The notes: generated from the sequence alone by a model not told the origin. 50,000 bases of DNA from Symbiodinium natans (GCA_905221605.1 CAJNDS010000896.1:1-50000); one strand, 5' to 3'; counted from the stretch's first letter, positions 1-9,766 are shown. Numbers and translations are program-made.

Positions 1-1281
1 CCCCCCCCCCCCCCCACCCCCACCCCCGCCCCACCCCCCCCCACCGCCTGTCTTTTTGGCTTGCGCTTGTCCTGACCCCCCCAACGTTTCACAAGAACTC
101 TGCCGAGCAGGCTGGGATAGACCTCTCAACTATGCTCCAGCGGGGTCGGCGGCTTGAGCCGGAGGCTCTTAAATCCGGCCCCCGCGCCGCCCGTGGTCCA
201 GGGCGGAGCCCGCGTCGCACTAAAGCGCTAGCTTTAAGGGGCGAGCGCCCGAGCCGCCGACCCCGCCCAAAACTGCTTCAAATTCGCGCGGGGCCCTTCG
301 GGAGGCCTCCAAAACGGCATCCAAGAAGACGCAACACGCGGTGGTGCGAAAAGCACGAAAACCTCGTAAAAACCATGGTTTTTTACGAAAAACCGAGGCC
401 ACAAAACACCCGCAACACCCCATTAAACCCTCACGGGCGCGCATCATCGGCCCTAGCTTTTCACATGGGGCGCGCGCCAGGCCGAAACCACGTTTTTCAA
501 GGTTTGGGGGGGGTACCGGAAGCCCAAAACCAGGCGAGCATCATGAGCATCAGCAGCCCTGGCCCGCGGCCCCAAGGCAATAAAAAACGCTGAAAAACGC
601 TGAAATCACCGTAAATACCGTGTTTTTATGAGGTTTTTCACGCGTGCCTCCGAGCCCCACCCTTGTTGCCCTTGACCCGCCCCCAAAGTGCGCATCATCG
701 AAACCCACGTCCGGGGGGGGGTCTGCTGATGCTGCTGATGCGCGGGGTCCGGGCGCATCATCCAGCCATCGTTTCTCATGGGCTTTGGGGGGCCGTCGGG
801 GCCGACGGCCCAGAGACCCAGCTGATGCTCATGATGCTCGGTTTGGGGGGGGGTTCCAACAGCAGAAAACCTCGTAAATACCGAGTGTTTTGTGGGTCCA
901 CGTAAAAATGCCCCTAAAATCGCTAATTTTACGCGCTCGAACGGCTTCGTGCCTACAAAACACCCGAACAGCAGGACCCCGAATGCCCTTAAGGGCATTC
1001 GGGGTCTTGCTTTTGGGGGTTTCGTGGGCACGCAAGCGTTCAAGCACATACAATCGGCGTGTTTAAGGGGGTTTTGGATGGCCTGGGGGAGGCCGCTGAT
1101 GCTCATGATGCTCCCTTCCTGGGTCCCAAAAGGCTTCCCAAGCCCAAAAACACGTGTTTACAGCGTTTTCTGAAGGTTTTTCGAAGGCAAAACGCATGCA
1201 TAGAATGCTTTTAAGGCCCCCAAACCAACCCCACTGATGCTCCTGATGCGGGTGCGCGCGCGCGCGCGCGGCGCGCGCGCG

Positions 1282-1282
<1 letters not shown>
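1..1282. repeat. GC-rich modular repeat region without telomere units
   Basis: No convincing gene. The stretch is built from recurring short modules: CTGATGCTCATGATGCTC-like blocks near 537-557 (inverted), 822-839, 1096-1113 and 1236; GCGCATCATC-like blocks near 437, 690 and 753; and CTCGTAAATACCG-like blocks near 608 and 870. A 15-bp perfect inverted repeat (GCGGGGTCGGCGGCT) lies at 140-154 and 252-266. ORFs are open in several frames on both strands, as expected of GC-rich repeats, so none is called. The window begins with a C homopolymer. Confidence 0.6.
936..1045. repeat. Long palindrome (inverted repeat) centred at 990/991
   Basis: The central 32 bp (975-1006), GACCCCGAATGCCCTT and its complement, are perfectly palindromic. 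Similarity continues outward with a few mismatches to about 936 and 1045, including CTCGAACGGCTTCGTGCC on the left and its diverged complement on the right. There is no spacer, so the arms could extrude as a cruciform. Function is unknown. Confidence 0.8.
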
Positions 1283-1329
<47 letters not shown>

Positions 1330-1737
1330 GGGAGGGGGGGCGAAGGCAGGAGAAAGAGACACAGAGAGAAGGAGACGAAAAATGAAATAGAGAAAGGAAA
1401 AGAAACAGAGAAAGAGAAAGAGAAGGAGAAAGGAGAAAAGAGAAACGAGAAAAGAGAAAACAGAAAACAGAAAGACAAAGAGAAAGAGAAAGAAAAAGAG
1501 AAAGAGACAGAGAAGGAGAAAGAGAATCCGAAAGAGAAAGAGAAAAGACAAAAGAGAAAACAGAAAGAGGAAATAAGGAAGCGCAGGAGAAGTAAGAGGA
1601 GAAAGAGAAAGACAGAGAAAAAGAAACACTGGCAAGTAGAGAGAGGAAGGAACAAAGACATAAAAAAAACCACGCGAGAGAGCGAGAGGAGAGAGACAAA
1701 GACAAAGGACAAAGAAAAGGGAAAGAGAAGACAGTGC
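1283..1737 (+). repeat. 46-nt G tract followed by ~400-bp polypurine tract
   Basis: A run of about 46 G (1283-1328) follows a (GC)n stretch and leads into about 400 bp of almost pure A/G built from GAAAGA and GAGAAA units. All three frames on both strands stay open, giving Arg/Lys/Glu-rich or Phe/Leu/Ser-rich translations with no protein character, so no gene is called. Confidence 0.85.
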
Positions 1738-1932
1738 CAAGGTTCAAGGTTTCGTGCTTTGGGGGGGCGGGGGCCGGCCCGTGCCGCTAGGCCTGAAATT
1801 TAGGGGTGTAACCTCTGACCTTCTGAACAATGACATTGATGGCTTAGAAGCGCGAACAGAGGGTTTGCGATATTAGGGCCACCCTATTGGGGTCCGCATC
1901 TTCAGGGTATCCTACAATTTGGGGGACGATTA

Positions 1933-2045
1933 TAGGGGGTCCTAAACCCTAATTAAGCCCTAGACCCTAAACCCCAAACCCTAAACCCTAAGCCCTAAGC
2001 CCTAAGCCCTAAGCCCTACGCCCTAAACCCTAAACCCTATCTGAA
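1933..2045. repeat. Telomere-type (CCCTAAA) array with CCCTAAG variants
   Basis: Imperfect tandem CCCTAAA/CCCTAAG units on the left side of the exon candidate at 2052-2165. The opposite orientation (TTTAGGG, with TTTCGGG and CTTAGGG variants) resumes at 2157-2300, so the exon lies between divergent arrays. Confidence 0.9.
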
Positions 2046-2051
2046 TCTTCG

Positions 2052-2165
2052 TAAACTCCCAAGAGTCTTTCAAGGACCGTGGCTGGGGAGCCGCGCGCTC
2101 CCGGGCTTTCTGACGGCGCAGCATATCCGAGGACCGCTGCTGAAACCTGGCGCGGTTAGGGTTTA
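2052..2165 (-). CDS. Exon candidate, charged/coiled-coil type
   Basis: The minus frame is open across the whole unique segment and reads with Arg/Gln-rich character, including RFQQRSSDMLRRQKARERAA and, further on, LKDSWEF. Telomere-like arrays abut both sides. Family not recognised. It is the last exon candidate of this strand before the repeat region at the window start. Confidence 0.45.
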
Positions 2166-2679
2166 GGTTTAGGGTTTAGGGCTTAGGGCTTCGGGCTTAG
2201 GGCTTAGGGTTTAGGGTTTAGGGTTTAGGGTTTCGGGTTTAGGGTTTAGGGTTTCGGGTTTCGGGTTTCGGGTTTTCAGTTTTTAGGGTTTAGGGTTCAG
2301 GGCCTTGGCGTAGGAGCCGTAGGCCACACCCTAGAAGGGTTTCGGGTTTGAACCGGCCAAAGTGGTACCCGATTGTACTTCTGAGGAGAATCCCAAACCT
2401 TCAATCCAAAACCCTAAGCCCCACATCCTAAACCCTAAACTCCAAACCCTAAACCCTAACCCCACCTGAATCTGGCTACTTGGGTTTAGGGCCTGGGGTT
2501 CAGGAGCTAGGAGCTTGAATCCCAAAAAAGCCATGTACCCGTATGGTAGCTGCTTCGATTCCATTGGTAACTTGGGAATATGTCTCGCTATACAAAAGAA
2601 ATTCGCCTCGGCTTCCTGCCGAGAAGCGTCTGGAACAAGCAGACCCGGATCTAACCCAACCCTTCCTTCCATGCAAAAT

Positions 2680-2870
2680 ATGGACCCCCCCTGTGGGACC
2701 CCCCCGAATCGCTTGGAGGAGCAAACCGGGGTCCCCCTGCGCGATTTGGCTGTTTTTGGGAATTCCATGACCTTTCTGGGACCTCCCTGCGAACCCCCTG
2801 AGACCCCCCTGAAACCCTTCTGGGACCCCCCCTGGGAACCCCTGCCCCCCGCTTCCTGACCACAAACCCT
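2680..2870. repeat. C-rich degenerate repeat (GGGACCCCCC-type)
   Basis: Repeated CCCCCTGGGAC/GACCCCCCTGA units alternate with short unique sequence. Open frames exist on both strands (for example 2331-3023 minus), but they translate as Gly/Pro/Arg-rich low-complexity protein that runs into telomere-like DNA. No gene is called. Confidence 0.5.
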
Positions 2871-3184
2871 CTTTCCTCCTTTGCTGTCCGTCAGCCGGCC
2901 CGGCGCGCGCAAGCGTTTACAATTAACCTTGGTAGAGTAACCCCTATAAAACAGGGAATCAGGGCTTACTCTGGGCCCTTCTAGGTATCCTTGGGGGGGG
3001 GAGGTCCAATTGGAATCTCCCAAAGCTTGCGCGACCTGTCATAGGGCTTCGGGCAGACAGCACAGGACACCGACACCTGACCCTGGACCTCAAAAGCATC
3101 CTCTCCTAACCTTATATAGACCCACACACAAAAAACCAAAGTAACACCAAAAGACACAACAGACAGATCAGAACAACGCACACT

Positions 3185-3217
3185 CTCATCTCACACACAC
3201 ACACACACACACACAGA
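3185..3217. repeat. (CA)n microsatellite
   Basis: A CA dinucleotide run in an otherwise unassigned spacer at 2,880-3,240. Nothing else is recognised in that spacer. Confidence 0.85.
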
Positions 3218-3446
3218 TATAAGTCTTCTCTCTTCGGACCCGGGCCTAGAAGAGGTTCTCTAAACCCTCAATCCTAAAGGCCCCCAAACTCCATCCTTAA
3301 CAAACCCTACACAATAAACCCCTAACCCCAAACCCTAAGCCCGGCACCCTACACCCTAAATCCTACACCCTACAACTCAAACCCTAAACCCAGAACCCTA
3401 AACCCCAAACCCCCTCAACCCCTGAACCCCCTGAATCCCAAACCCA

Positions 3447-3515
3447 CTTGCCAGAGGCACTCTTCCTTCTCCCTGCGGAGGGCGGCGCTGCCTTGGGTTT
3501 GAGGGTTCAACTGCG
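3447..3515 (-). CDS. Exon candidate, coiled-coil type
   Basis: The minus frame reads QGSAALRREKEECLWQV: short, highly charged and helical in character, lying between telomere-like arrays. Same strand and composition as neighbouring candidates. No family recognised. Confidence 0.4.
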
Positions 3516-3726
3516 ACTCTGTGTACCTGCAGTTTTGTAGGGTTTAGGGTTTAGGAATTAGGGTTTAGGGTTGAGGGCGCCCAGGGCTTTCAAGTAAAAA
3601 CCCGCTAGGGTTCTTAAACCCCCCCAAATTACACCCTAAACTCGAAACCCTGAACACTAAGCCCTAAACCCCAAAACCCTTAACACTAAACCCTAAACCC
3701 TAAACCCTAAACCCCAAAGATTGGTC

Positions 3727-3805
3727 GGGAGCCCTTCCGCCCCTCCCGAGGTGCCCTTTGTCGATTCCTGAAAGCTCTGAGGTCGCAGCGCTCCGCATGC
3801 CCCTT
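3727..3805 (-). CDS. Exon candidate, basic
   Basis: A unique GC-rich island between CCCTAAA (left) and TTTAGGG (right) arrays. One minus frame is open and basic (AERCDLRAFRNRQRAPREG). A second minus frame is also open, so the frame is uncertain. Confidence 0.3.
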
Positions 3806-3844
3806 GGCCTGGTTTAGGGTTCAGGGTTTAGGGTTTTTTTTGTT

Positions 3845-4207
3845 TTATGGCAGCCATGCGCATGCAAGTGCTTTGGCGTGTCTTTTGAAAAAGTGGGGGC
3901 AGCGCGTCGGCGCAGATTCCAGGAAAGACAGGAAGAGGGGGTCCCTATTAAGGAGGTGCTTGAGGCCTAAGAAGTCTTGCCTTTGCTCCTCCGTGTTTAT
4001 GCGGTTTAGCCTTATGTATTCTTTAAGCACCGGTAATGCATACTCGGTATTGAGTTCCAGCCAATATCTTTGGGGATGTCCTCTGTGTGAAGACTTCGTG
4101 AATTTGATCCTATCTTTACAACCCGGAGAGTATACTACATGGTGCACCGGATTGTTGGGCGGTGTAGCCAAGCTGTTTGCCAATTGCTTTAACTGGGCAG
4201 AGGTCAA
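3845..4207 (-). CDS. Unknown ORF or large exon, 120 codons
   Basis: A 363-nt open minus frame in an island free of telomere units. Its translation looks protein-like: mixed charged and hydrophobic residues, with stretches such as RYWLELNTEYALPVLKEYI and NTEEQRQDFLGLKHLLNRD. There is no ATG at the left limit of the frame, so it is more likely an internal exon than a complete gene. The plus strand is open over 3804-4268 but looks less protein-like. The island is more AT-rich than the surrounding exon candidates. No family recognised; it may belong to the coiled-coil locus or be an unrelated insertion. Confidence 0.4.
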   Translation of the reverse strand: MTSAQLKQLANSLATPPNNPVHHVVYSPGCKDRIKFTKSSHRGHPQRYWLELNTEYALPVLKEYIRLNRINTEEQRQDFLGLKHLLNRDPLFLSFLESAPTRCPHFFKRHAKALACAWLP

Positions 4208-4269
4208 AATTTGGGATGGTAACGTGGGGCGGCCAGCTAGTGCCCATACCCTTCGATTCGAGATGTGAG

Positions 4270-4375
4270 AATAATATGAGTCCTTGAGGGTTTAGGGTTT
4301 AGGGCTTAGGGTTTAGGGTTTAGGGCTTAGGGTTTAGGGTTTAGGGCTTAGGGTTTAGGGTTTAAGGCTTTCAGG
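4270..4375. repeat. Telomere-type TTTAGGG/CTTAGGG array
   Basis: Tandem TTTAGGG units with every third unit CTTAGGG, which gives a 21-nt higher-order period. The ordered variant pattern implies local amplification of a three-unit block. Confidence 0.9.
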
Positions 4376-4463
4376 GTTTAAGGTTTATTGGGTTTAAGGT
4401 TTTTTTTGGGTTTTGGGTTACAAGGAGTGGGGTTCTGTGGTTCGGGGTTGCAGGTGCACTGGG

Positions 4464-4560
4464 GGTTCTTCGGGATGTCAGCGTTTGTTCTAGATGCGAG
4501 AAGTGTCTTGGCTTTTGTGAGCGTTCTTGGAGTTCTTGTTTCCGTCAGCTACTTTTCATG
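4464..4560 (+). CDS. Possible plus-strand terminal exon with a hydrophobic segment
   Basis: The plus strand shows an acceptor-like TTGCAG before an open frame that includes SVLAFVSVLGVLVSVSYFS and a TGA stop, resembling a membrane-spanning C-terminus. Another plus frame is also open and Cys-rich. This is the only decent plus-strand candidate in the first 16 kb. Tentative. Confidence 0.2.
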
Positions 4561-4819
4561 AACGGCATGTTATTCGGATGTTCGTTTGGGATATATAAGG
4601 TTGAAGGCTAAGCCCTAAACGCTGATGGGACAGGAACAAATTGGGGGTTTTGGATAACTGTCGATGCTTACCGGACCCCCAAATCCTAGGCCCCCTAATG
4701 GAAACCTACTCGGAAGCTCTACTGACTTCTTTGTAAGTCGTATGGGGATGAGAATAGGGTTTTTCTAGGTTACACGAAGTAGACTGACTAAGTAGTAAAC
4801 AATAGAGCTCCCAAGTACG

Positions 4820-4925
4820 CCCTACCAAAGTTAAGGAGGACTTACAACCTAAGTTAGGATCCTCAGATACCAATTTTATGGTCCTGATAACTCTACTTAC
4901 AACTAGGGGGGCCCCCTCCTTGTCC
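4820..4925. mobile_element. Family B inverted-repeat element, partial
   Basis: Contains the family B body (AACCTAAGTTAGGATCCT ... CTCTACTTACAACTAG) and ends in GGGGGGCCCCCTCCTTGT. The left terminus is missing or diverged. Non-coding, MITE-like. Confidence 0.6.
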
Positions 4926-5034
4926 CTAATTATTCAAAACCAATCAGTGGCCCTAAACTCTAATAAACCCTAAATCCCAAACCCTAAACCCTAAACATCC
5001 CTAAACCCTAAACCCTAAACTACAAAACCCCTGA

Positions 5035-5130
5035 ACCGCCGATGGTCAGGGGGGGGGCCTCCTGTGAGAGGTCTGCAGCAACTGTCTGGAGCCTTTGCTC
5101 CTGAGGCACGGACAATGGTGGCAAAGGTGT
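5035..5130 (-). CDS. Exon candidate, Gln/Leu-rich
   Basis: The minus frame is open through LSVPQEQRLQTVAADLSQEA, then Pro-rich sequence. Telomere-like units flank both sides. Character fits the neighbouring coiled-coil candidates. A G tract inside the segment adds length uncertainty. Confidence 0.4.
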
Positions 5131-5381
5131 GGGGTTCAGGGTTTAGGGAACCCTAGACCCTAAACCCTAAACACTAAACCCTACACCCTAAACCCTACAC
5201 CCCACACCCTAAACTTTGGGAGTCCTGGTCCTTTTTTGGTTCCTGAAATTTGCCCGCGAAACAAGAGACTCTCAGGGGACCCGAATGCCCTGCACGAATC
5301 ACTGCGCCTTGGCTCATTGACTCAAATATCTTAGCCTGAGCGCTGGCTTAGCACAAACAAACTACTTATACACTACACACA

Positions 5382-5387
5382 CACACA

Positions 5388-5418
<31 letters not shown>

Positions 5419-5419
5419 C
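5382..5419. repeat. (CA)n(CT)n(TA)n compound microsatellite
   Basis: A compound dinucleotide run just left of a partial family B element. The spacer 5,220-5,870 otherwise holds only that fragment and unassigned AT-richer DNA. Confidence 0.8.
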
Positions 5420-5500
5420 ACAAGGAGGCCCCCGCCCCTTACTATACTGGCTATAATTACTGGACCTGTAACCTAAGTTAGGATCCTCATAACCCAATTA
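5419..5500. mobile_element. Family B inverted-repeat element, partial
   Basis: Begins ACAAGGAGGCCCCCGCCCC and continues through the family B body (TATAATTACTGGACCTGTAA, then a TTAGGATCCTC block). The far terminus is absent. Confidence 0.55.
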
Positions 5501-5869
5501 AAGACAGATGTGTCTATGTAACGTATATGTCTGCTACATGCAATGTATATACAAACATATTGATCTAATACACTTAACAAGAGCTCATAATAGGTAAGAA
5601 GGTACATGTATATACACACTTGTTTAGGCCGTTCATGTTTTAGTCTTTTCGCCTACCGCGCAACAAGCTACTTCTAAGGAGCCTTGCCCGTGACATGGTA
5701 GGGGGAGATCGGCTCTTTAGAAGTGCGGGTTGTGTATCTGGAATTCAGTACTGGTACCTATACTGAACTTGGAACCCCAGCAGAAATGATGTTGTTCTTG
5801 CTGTTTCTTAGGAATTACAGTGCCCCAAAAAAAACATATTCCCAAGCACCCCTAAGCCCCCAAGGCACC

Positions 5870-5947
5870 TACAGTACTATGAGCCATGTACTAGAAACCC
5901 TAAACCCTAAACCCTAAACCCTAGTAAGTACAGTACGATGAGCCATG
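5870..5947. mobile_element. Telomere-repeat insertion bounded by 19-bp direct repeats
   Basis: TACAGTACTATGAGCCATG (5870-5888) recurs as TACAGTACGATGAGCCATG (5929-5947) with one mismatch. Between them is a short CCCTAAA array. The period is 59 bp. The right copy abuts the exon candidate at 5948-6042, so this could be a small intron. Confidence 0.75.
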
Positions 5948-6042
5948 GCATTCTTTGGCAGTCGTCGAGGCCATTTGCCATATCGACCGGTTATCGTTCT
6001 GGTTCTCGCTCCGTAGCTGCCATGAAGCTAGCAACTCTGCAC
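5948..6042 (-). CDS. Exon candidate
   Basis: The open minus frame reads ELLASWQLRSENQNDNRSIW followed by QMASTTAKECHG. Telomere-like arrays lie on both sides, the left one bounded by the 19-bp duplication. No family recognised. Confidence 0.4.
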
Positions 6043-6087
6043 CCTAAACCCTAAACCCTAAACCCAAAAAGAAACCAAAGCCCTAAG

Positions 6088-6160
6088 CACGCGCCTCTTT
6101 TCGCATCTCCATCTCCTGCTGCTTCATCTCCTCCCAGCGTCGCTCCAGCCTCATATACAT
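6088..6160 (-). CDS. Exon candidate, strongly coiled-coil
   Basis: The minus frame reads YMRLERRWEEMKQQEMEMRK, a classic charged helix with heptad-like hydrophobics, then EARA and a stop or splice. This is one of the clearest exons of the locus by character, although no family is recognised. Confidence 0.5.
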
Positions 6161-6176
6161 GAGATTCGTACATGCT

Positions 6177-6327
6177 TACAAGGAGGCCCCCCCCCCCCCC
6201 CCCCCCCGCCCCCTACTATACTAACTATAGATAAGGGACTTTCAACCTATTTTAGGATCCTTGTAACCCAAGTTGGGGTCCTTACAACTTACAACTCTAC
6301 TTATATCCAGGGGGGCCGCTCCTTGTA
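6177..6327. mobile_element. Family B inverted-repeat element, near full length (~151 bp)
   Basis: Terminal inverted repeats TACAAGGAGGCCCCC and GGGGGGCCGCTCCTTGTA bound a body containing TACTATACTAACTATAG, two GGATCC/GGGTCC blocks and a CTCTACTT block. No ORF. MITE-like. A long C tract expands the left terminus. Confidence 0.7.
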
Positions 6328-6494
6328 GCTCCTTTTTGGGCTAGCCATCTGGGCTTGTCGTAAAAGAAGCTACATGGTCTAAGACAGCTTAGGGTTTCAG
6401 AGTCCAAGGACTAGAGCCCTGAGCCCTAATCCCTCACAGCCCTAACCCAGGCCACCAAGCTCCGCACTCCCCCCCCCCCCACTCCCTGCCCACC

Positions 6495-6623
6495 GCCCTA
6501 AACCCTAAACCCTAAACCCTAAAACCCTAAACCCTAAACCCTAAACCCTAAACCTAAACCCTAAACCCTAAACCCTAAACCCTAAACCCTAAACCCTAAA
6601 CCCTAAACCCTAAACCCTAAACC
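6495..6623. repeat. Telomere-type (CCCTAAA)n array
   Basis: About 18 nearly perfect CCCTAAA units, opposite in orientation to the TTTAGGG array at 6720-6850. The exon candidate at 6622-6715 lies between them. Confidence 0.95.
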
Positions 6624-6715
6624 GCTGCGTTCGCTGGGGTTCCGGGCTCTGCCCGCTGGTCCAAAAGGCTCTGCTGCCTCTGCTGCACCTCCAGGCACAG
6701 ATGGGGGGATTCTCG
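6622..6715 (-). CDS. Exon candidate, Gln-rich coiled-coil
   Basis: The minus frame reads LCLEVQQRQQSLLDQRAEPG followed by TPANAAV. It lies exactly between a CCCTAAA array on the left and a TTTAGGG array on the right. Confidence 0.45.
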
Positions 6716-7359
6716 AAATTAGGGTTTAGGGTTTAGGGTTTAGGGTTTAGGGTTTAGGGTTTAGGGTTTCAGGTTTAGGGTTTGGGGAGTAGGGTTTAGG
6801 GATTAGGGCTTAAGGTTTAGGGTTTGGGGTTTGGGGTTTGGGGTTTAGGGTAAGCCTAAACCCCAAAGGGTTACTATGTATAAAGCGGCTAATACTTAGG
6901 GTACGTACCCAAAAAAGGACCATCGTTTGGAGAAATGACCAGAGAGCCTGGAAGCAGGTGTAGCATCTTTTGGTTGTCGGGTTTAGGATTCAGGGTTTCG
7001 GCTGTGGGGTTAGGGTTTAGGGTTTAGGGTTTCGGGTTTAGGGCTGGGGTTTCGGGTTTAGGAATCAGGGTTTCGGATTCAGGGTCAGGGTTGCTTAGGG
7101 TTCAGGGTTTAGTTTCCCCCTACAGCAACTGTGAGTTTATACTCCTCCTTGCAAAGTAACACGCAAGACTCTGACACTGCCCGAACTTCCAAAAGCCCCT
7201 TTATCACATCGTATTCCTAAATTTCTAGGATCCTTAATCCGATGCTAAGTAGCATTCCTGAGATGAACTAAATTAACTAAATGGCTTTGGAAGCTTCGGA
7301 GGAAGATGAGGCAAAGAGGGGGGAAGAGGAGAGGAAGAGGACAGCAGGTTGATGTAAAC

Positions 7360-7517
7360 GAGCCTCTTCGGCCTAAAGGCTGCCACTTCTCTTGCATCGC
7401 TGGGGTCTGGGCATTGGGCCCGCAGCACTGTGAAGCGCTCTCCTTGCAAAGCCCCTGCATCCTTGCCACTGCCAAAGGCACTCGCCAAATCCGGATGAGG
7501 CCCTGGGCCACCAAATG
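7360..7517 (-). CDS. Exon candidate
   Basis: The minus frame is open and protein-like, including DLASAFGSGKDAGALQGERF and TVLRAQCPDPSDAREVAAF. A second minus frame is also open. Telomere-like units flank the segment on the right. No family recognised. Confidence 0.35.
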
Positions 7518-7572
7518 CTTGACATACTGCACCCTAAACCCTAAACCCTAAACCCGAAACCCTAAAACTGCA

Positions 7573-7775
7573 TGCGCTGGAGTGCCTCTGGGAGGAGGTC
7601 TAGCAAGGTCTGCTCCTTTTCGTCGGCCCTTACTCAGACTTCCACTCTGCCACCACAGCCTTCTCCAAGCTGGCTAGGAGGGATCTGGGCTTAGATCATG
7701 AGGCCAGGGGCTCTATGCCCCAGCAAAACATGGTGCTAAGCAACCTGGACCGGCGTGAGAAGGGCAAACCATTAG
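7573..7775. CDS. Coding-like segment, strand uncertain
   Basis: The minus strand gives helix-like pieces SLLASLEKAVVAEWKSE and DEKEQTLLDLLPEALQRMQ, in different frames separated by a few bases. The plus strand gives one uninterrupted frame including DFHSATTAFSKLARRDLGL. The minus reading fits the neighbours but needs a frameshift or tiny intron. Confidence 0.3.
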
Positions 7776-8042
7776 GGTTTAGGGTTTAGGGTTTCGGGTT
7801 TAGGGTTTAGGGTTTGGGGGTTTGGGGTTTGGGGTTAAGGGTTAGGGTTTAGTATTTAGGGTTTAGGGTTTAGGGTCTCTTGGTAGCCCAGTAACGGAGT
7901 AACCCCATATTATGGCAATTAAGGGTGCCCTTTCTCGGGCTGGTTACTTTATAAGGGAACCTTGAACCAAATAGAGGTCTTGAGAGCCCAGGCCCAGCGC
8001 AGAGCGCAGGAATCCCGCAGAGTATGCGGAAATAATCTCGCA

Positions 8043-8161
8043 AAACCCTAAACCCTAAACCCTAAACCCTAAACCCTAAACCCTAAACCCTAAACCCTAA
8101 ACCCTAAACCCTAAACCCTAAACCCTAAACCCTAAACCCTAAACCCTAAACCCTAAACCCC
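8043..8161. repeat. Telomere-type (CCCTAAA)n array, ~17 perfect units
   Basis: A nearly perfect run with no variant units, so among the least diverged arrays of the window. Confidence 0.95.
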
Positions 8162-8454
8162 ACTCCGCGGAGAATCCACACAGTGCCCGAGTTCCAGCCC
8201 AAACCCTAAACCCTAAACCCTAAACCCCGCATGACCCTAACAGTTCCCAATAAACCTGTCTCGTTGTAGTTCTAAGCTCTTCGACCCTAAACTCTAAACC
8301 CTAAACCCTATGAACCCAAAACCCTAAGGCCCTATAAAGACTAACCCCTATAAAGCCTCAAAACCCTAAACCCTGCATAAACCTTATGAGCCCCAGAGGC
8401 CTAAACCCCACACAGACTTCCTATAACAGCCTCAAACCCTCAAACCCTCCAAAT

Positions 8455-8510
8455 TCTGGAGAGAGCAGACCCCTGGTGCCTCCAGCTTATTCTTCTCGTG
8501 AGACTCCACC
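8455..8510 (-). CDS. Exon candidate with acceptor-like start
   Basis: The minus strand reads GGGCCTAGTCAG, then the open frame VESHEKNKLEAPGVCSLQNL. The AG|G boundary suits dinoflagellate acceptors. Short, so tentative. Confidence 0.3.
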
Positions 8511-8944
8511 TGACTAGGCCCACATAACCCTCAAGTACCCACAGCCATGGCGTTTAAACTCACACAACAAAAGGGTGCATACATGAAAAGGCTCCTATGT
8601 CGCACCTTTGTAGGGGTATCGTGGGTCGTGGGTCATGATTGTGTGTGTGTGTGTTCTGGCGTCGCATGAAAGGGGACTCGGACAGACGCAAGATGAAAGT
8701 GTCTTCAGACGTTGTTCTGTCTACGATGATGTTATCCCCCTGAAGGCCTTGTCAGGGTTTAGGTTTAGGGTTCAGGGTTACAACCTCACTAGCGCCTTGT
8801 TAACTGAAGTTCGAAGCCTAAACACCTACGCCCTAAACCGCTAGTCTTTGTAACTCGTAGCTGAAACTCGAACCCAGCGACCAAGCCACCTGAGTTCCCT
8901 TTTTATATCTTACCAATGGGTTCCGAAAGAAGACTGCCAGGTGT

Positions 8945-9075
8945 AGGGTTTAGGGTTTAGGGCACCGTAAAATAACCGCACGTACTCCCCGCGAAAAGGA
9001 GCGGGAGCCAAAAGCAGAACATGAAACCCCCAGAAGCCTGACGAAAACGGCCGCCGGCCACCTTAATCGACATGT
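8945..9075. other. Unassigned GC-rich island
   Basis: A unique segment between telomere-like units. A minus frame is open and hydrophobic (GGFMFCFWLPLLFAG), but nothing else supports a gene. Confidence 0.3.
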
Positions 9076-9136
9076 AGGTTGGAGGTTTCGGGGTTTAGGG
9101 TTTCGGGTTTAGGGTTTAGGGTTGGTTTAGGGTTTA

Positions 9137-9203
9137 GGAATGCCTCTTGCGCCAAGGCGTCCTCGCGAGACTTTCGCTCTCGAGCCGTCCTTAGTTGAGC
9201 AAC
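9137..9203 (-). CDS. Exon candidate, coiled-coil
   Basis: The minus frame reads VAQLRTARERKSREDALAQE then AF, with strong charged-helix character. A CCCTAAA array adjoins on the right (9223-9281), beyond which a further short piece, RLKSLAREV (9295-9325), may be another exon. Confidence 0.45.
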
Positions 9204-9416
9204 ATGTTCTGGGTTTCATGCCCTAAACCCTAAACCCTAAACCCTAAACCCTAAACCCTAAACCCTAAACCCTAAACCCTAAGCTCGGGTCTAAACTTCG
9301 CGTGCCAAGGACTTGAGGCGAGGGTTTGAGGTTTAGGGTTTAGGGTTTAGGGTTTAGGGTTTAGGGTTTAGGGTTTAGGGTTTAAGGTCTAGGGTTTAGG
9401 TTGGGATGTTCCCCTT

Positions 9417-9552
9417 CTGCTAACAGTCCCTGGTAGGGGATACCCAAAGGCTCCTATGTAGTTCCTGTTGAAGGTAGTGATCGGGGATTCTAGTATACTA
9501 CCCCAAAAAAGGTACTACATAGGAGCCTTTGGGTATCGTACCCCCTGTTAGA
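9417..9552. mobile_element. Family D foldback element
   Basis: The arms GATACCCAAAGGCTCCTATG and CATAGGAGCCTTTGGGTATC are exact reverse complements. Outer remnants are CTAACAG and CTGTTAG. No ORF. Related copies lie at 25446, 26665, 31988 and 37254. Confidence 0.75.
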
Positions 9553-9627
9553 ATCCCGATGAAGGAGCTGTTAGTCTGTAAGGAGGAACATGCCAAGGTT
9601 TAGGGTTTAGCCTTCGAACAGGGCCTG

Positions 9628-9766
9628 CTTGGAGGTTCCGGGTACTTAGTAACCCATCATAAGTGCAGTTATAAACCACATACAAGCCCCTTAGTTCCTT
9701 AAGAGGGCTATCACTAGGTTATAAGTACAGTCATAATTGGGTTACTAAGTAACATGAGCCTCCAAG
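9628..9766. mobile_element. Family A inverted-repeat element (139 bp)
   Basis: Terminal inverted repeats CTTGGAGGTTCCGGGTACTT and the complement ending CATGAGCCTCCAAG flank a body with CATAAGTGCAGTTATAA and AAGTACAGTCATAATTGGG. No coding capacity. Other copies are near 12986, 14364, 23204, 38999 and 39384. Confidence 0.8.

Noticed and set aside
1063-1803. Several long overlapping ORFs on both strands
   Set aside because: They are translations of the G tract and polypurine block (poly-Gly, Lys/Glu or Phe/Ser/Leu runs); all frames are open for the same reason.
2331-3023. 230-codon minus ORF and its plus-strand counterpart
   Set aside because: Gly/Arg/Pro-rich low complexity from GGGACCCCCC-type repeats and running into telomere-like DNA; no motif.
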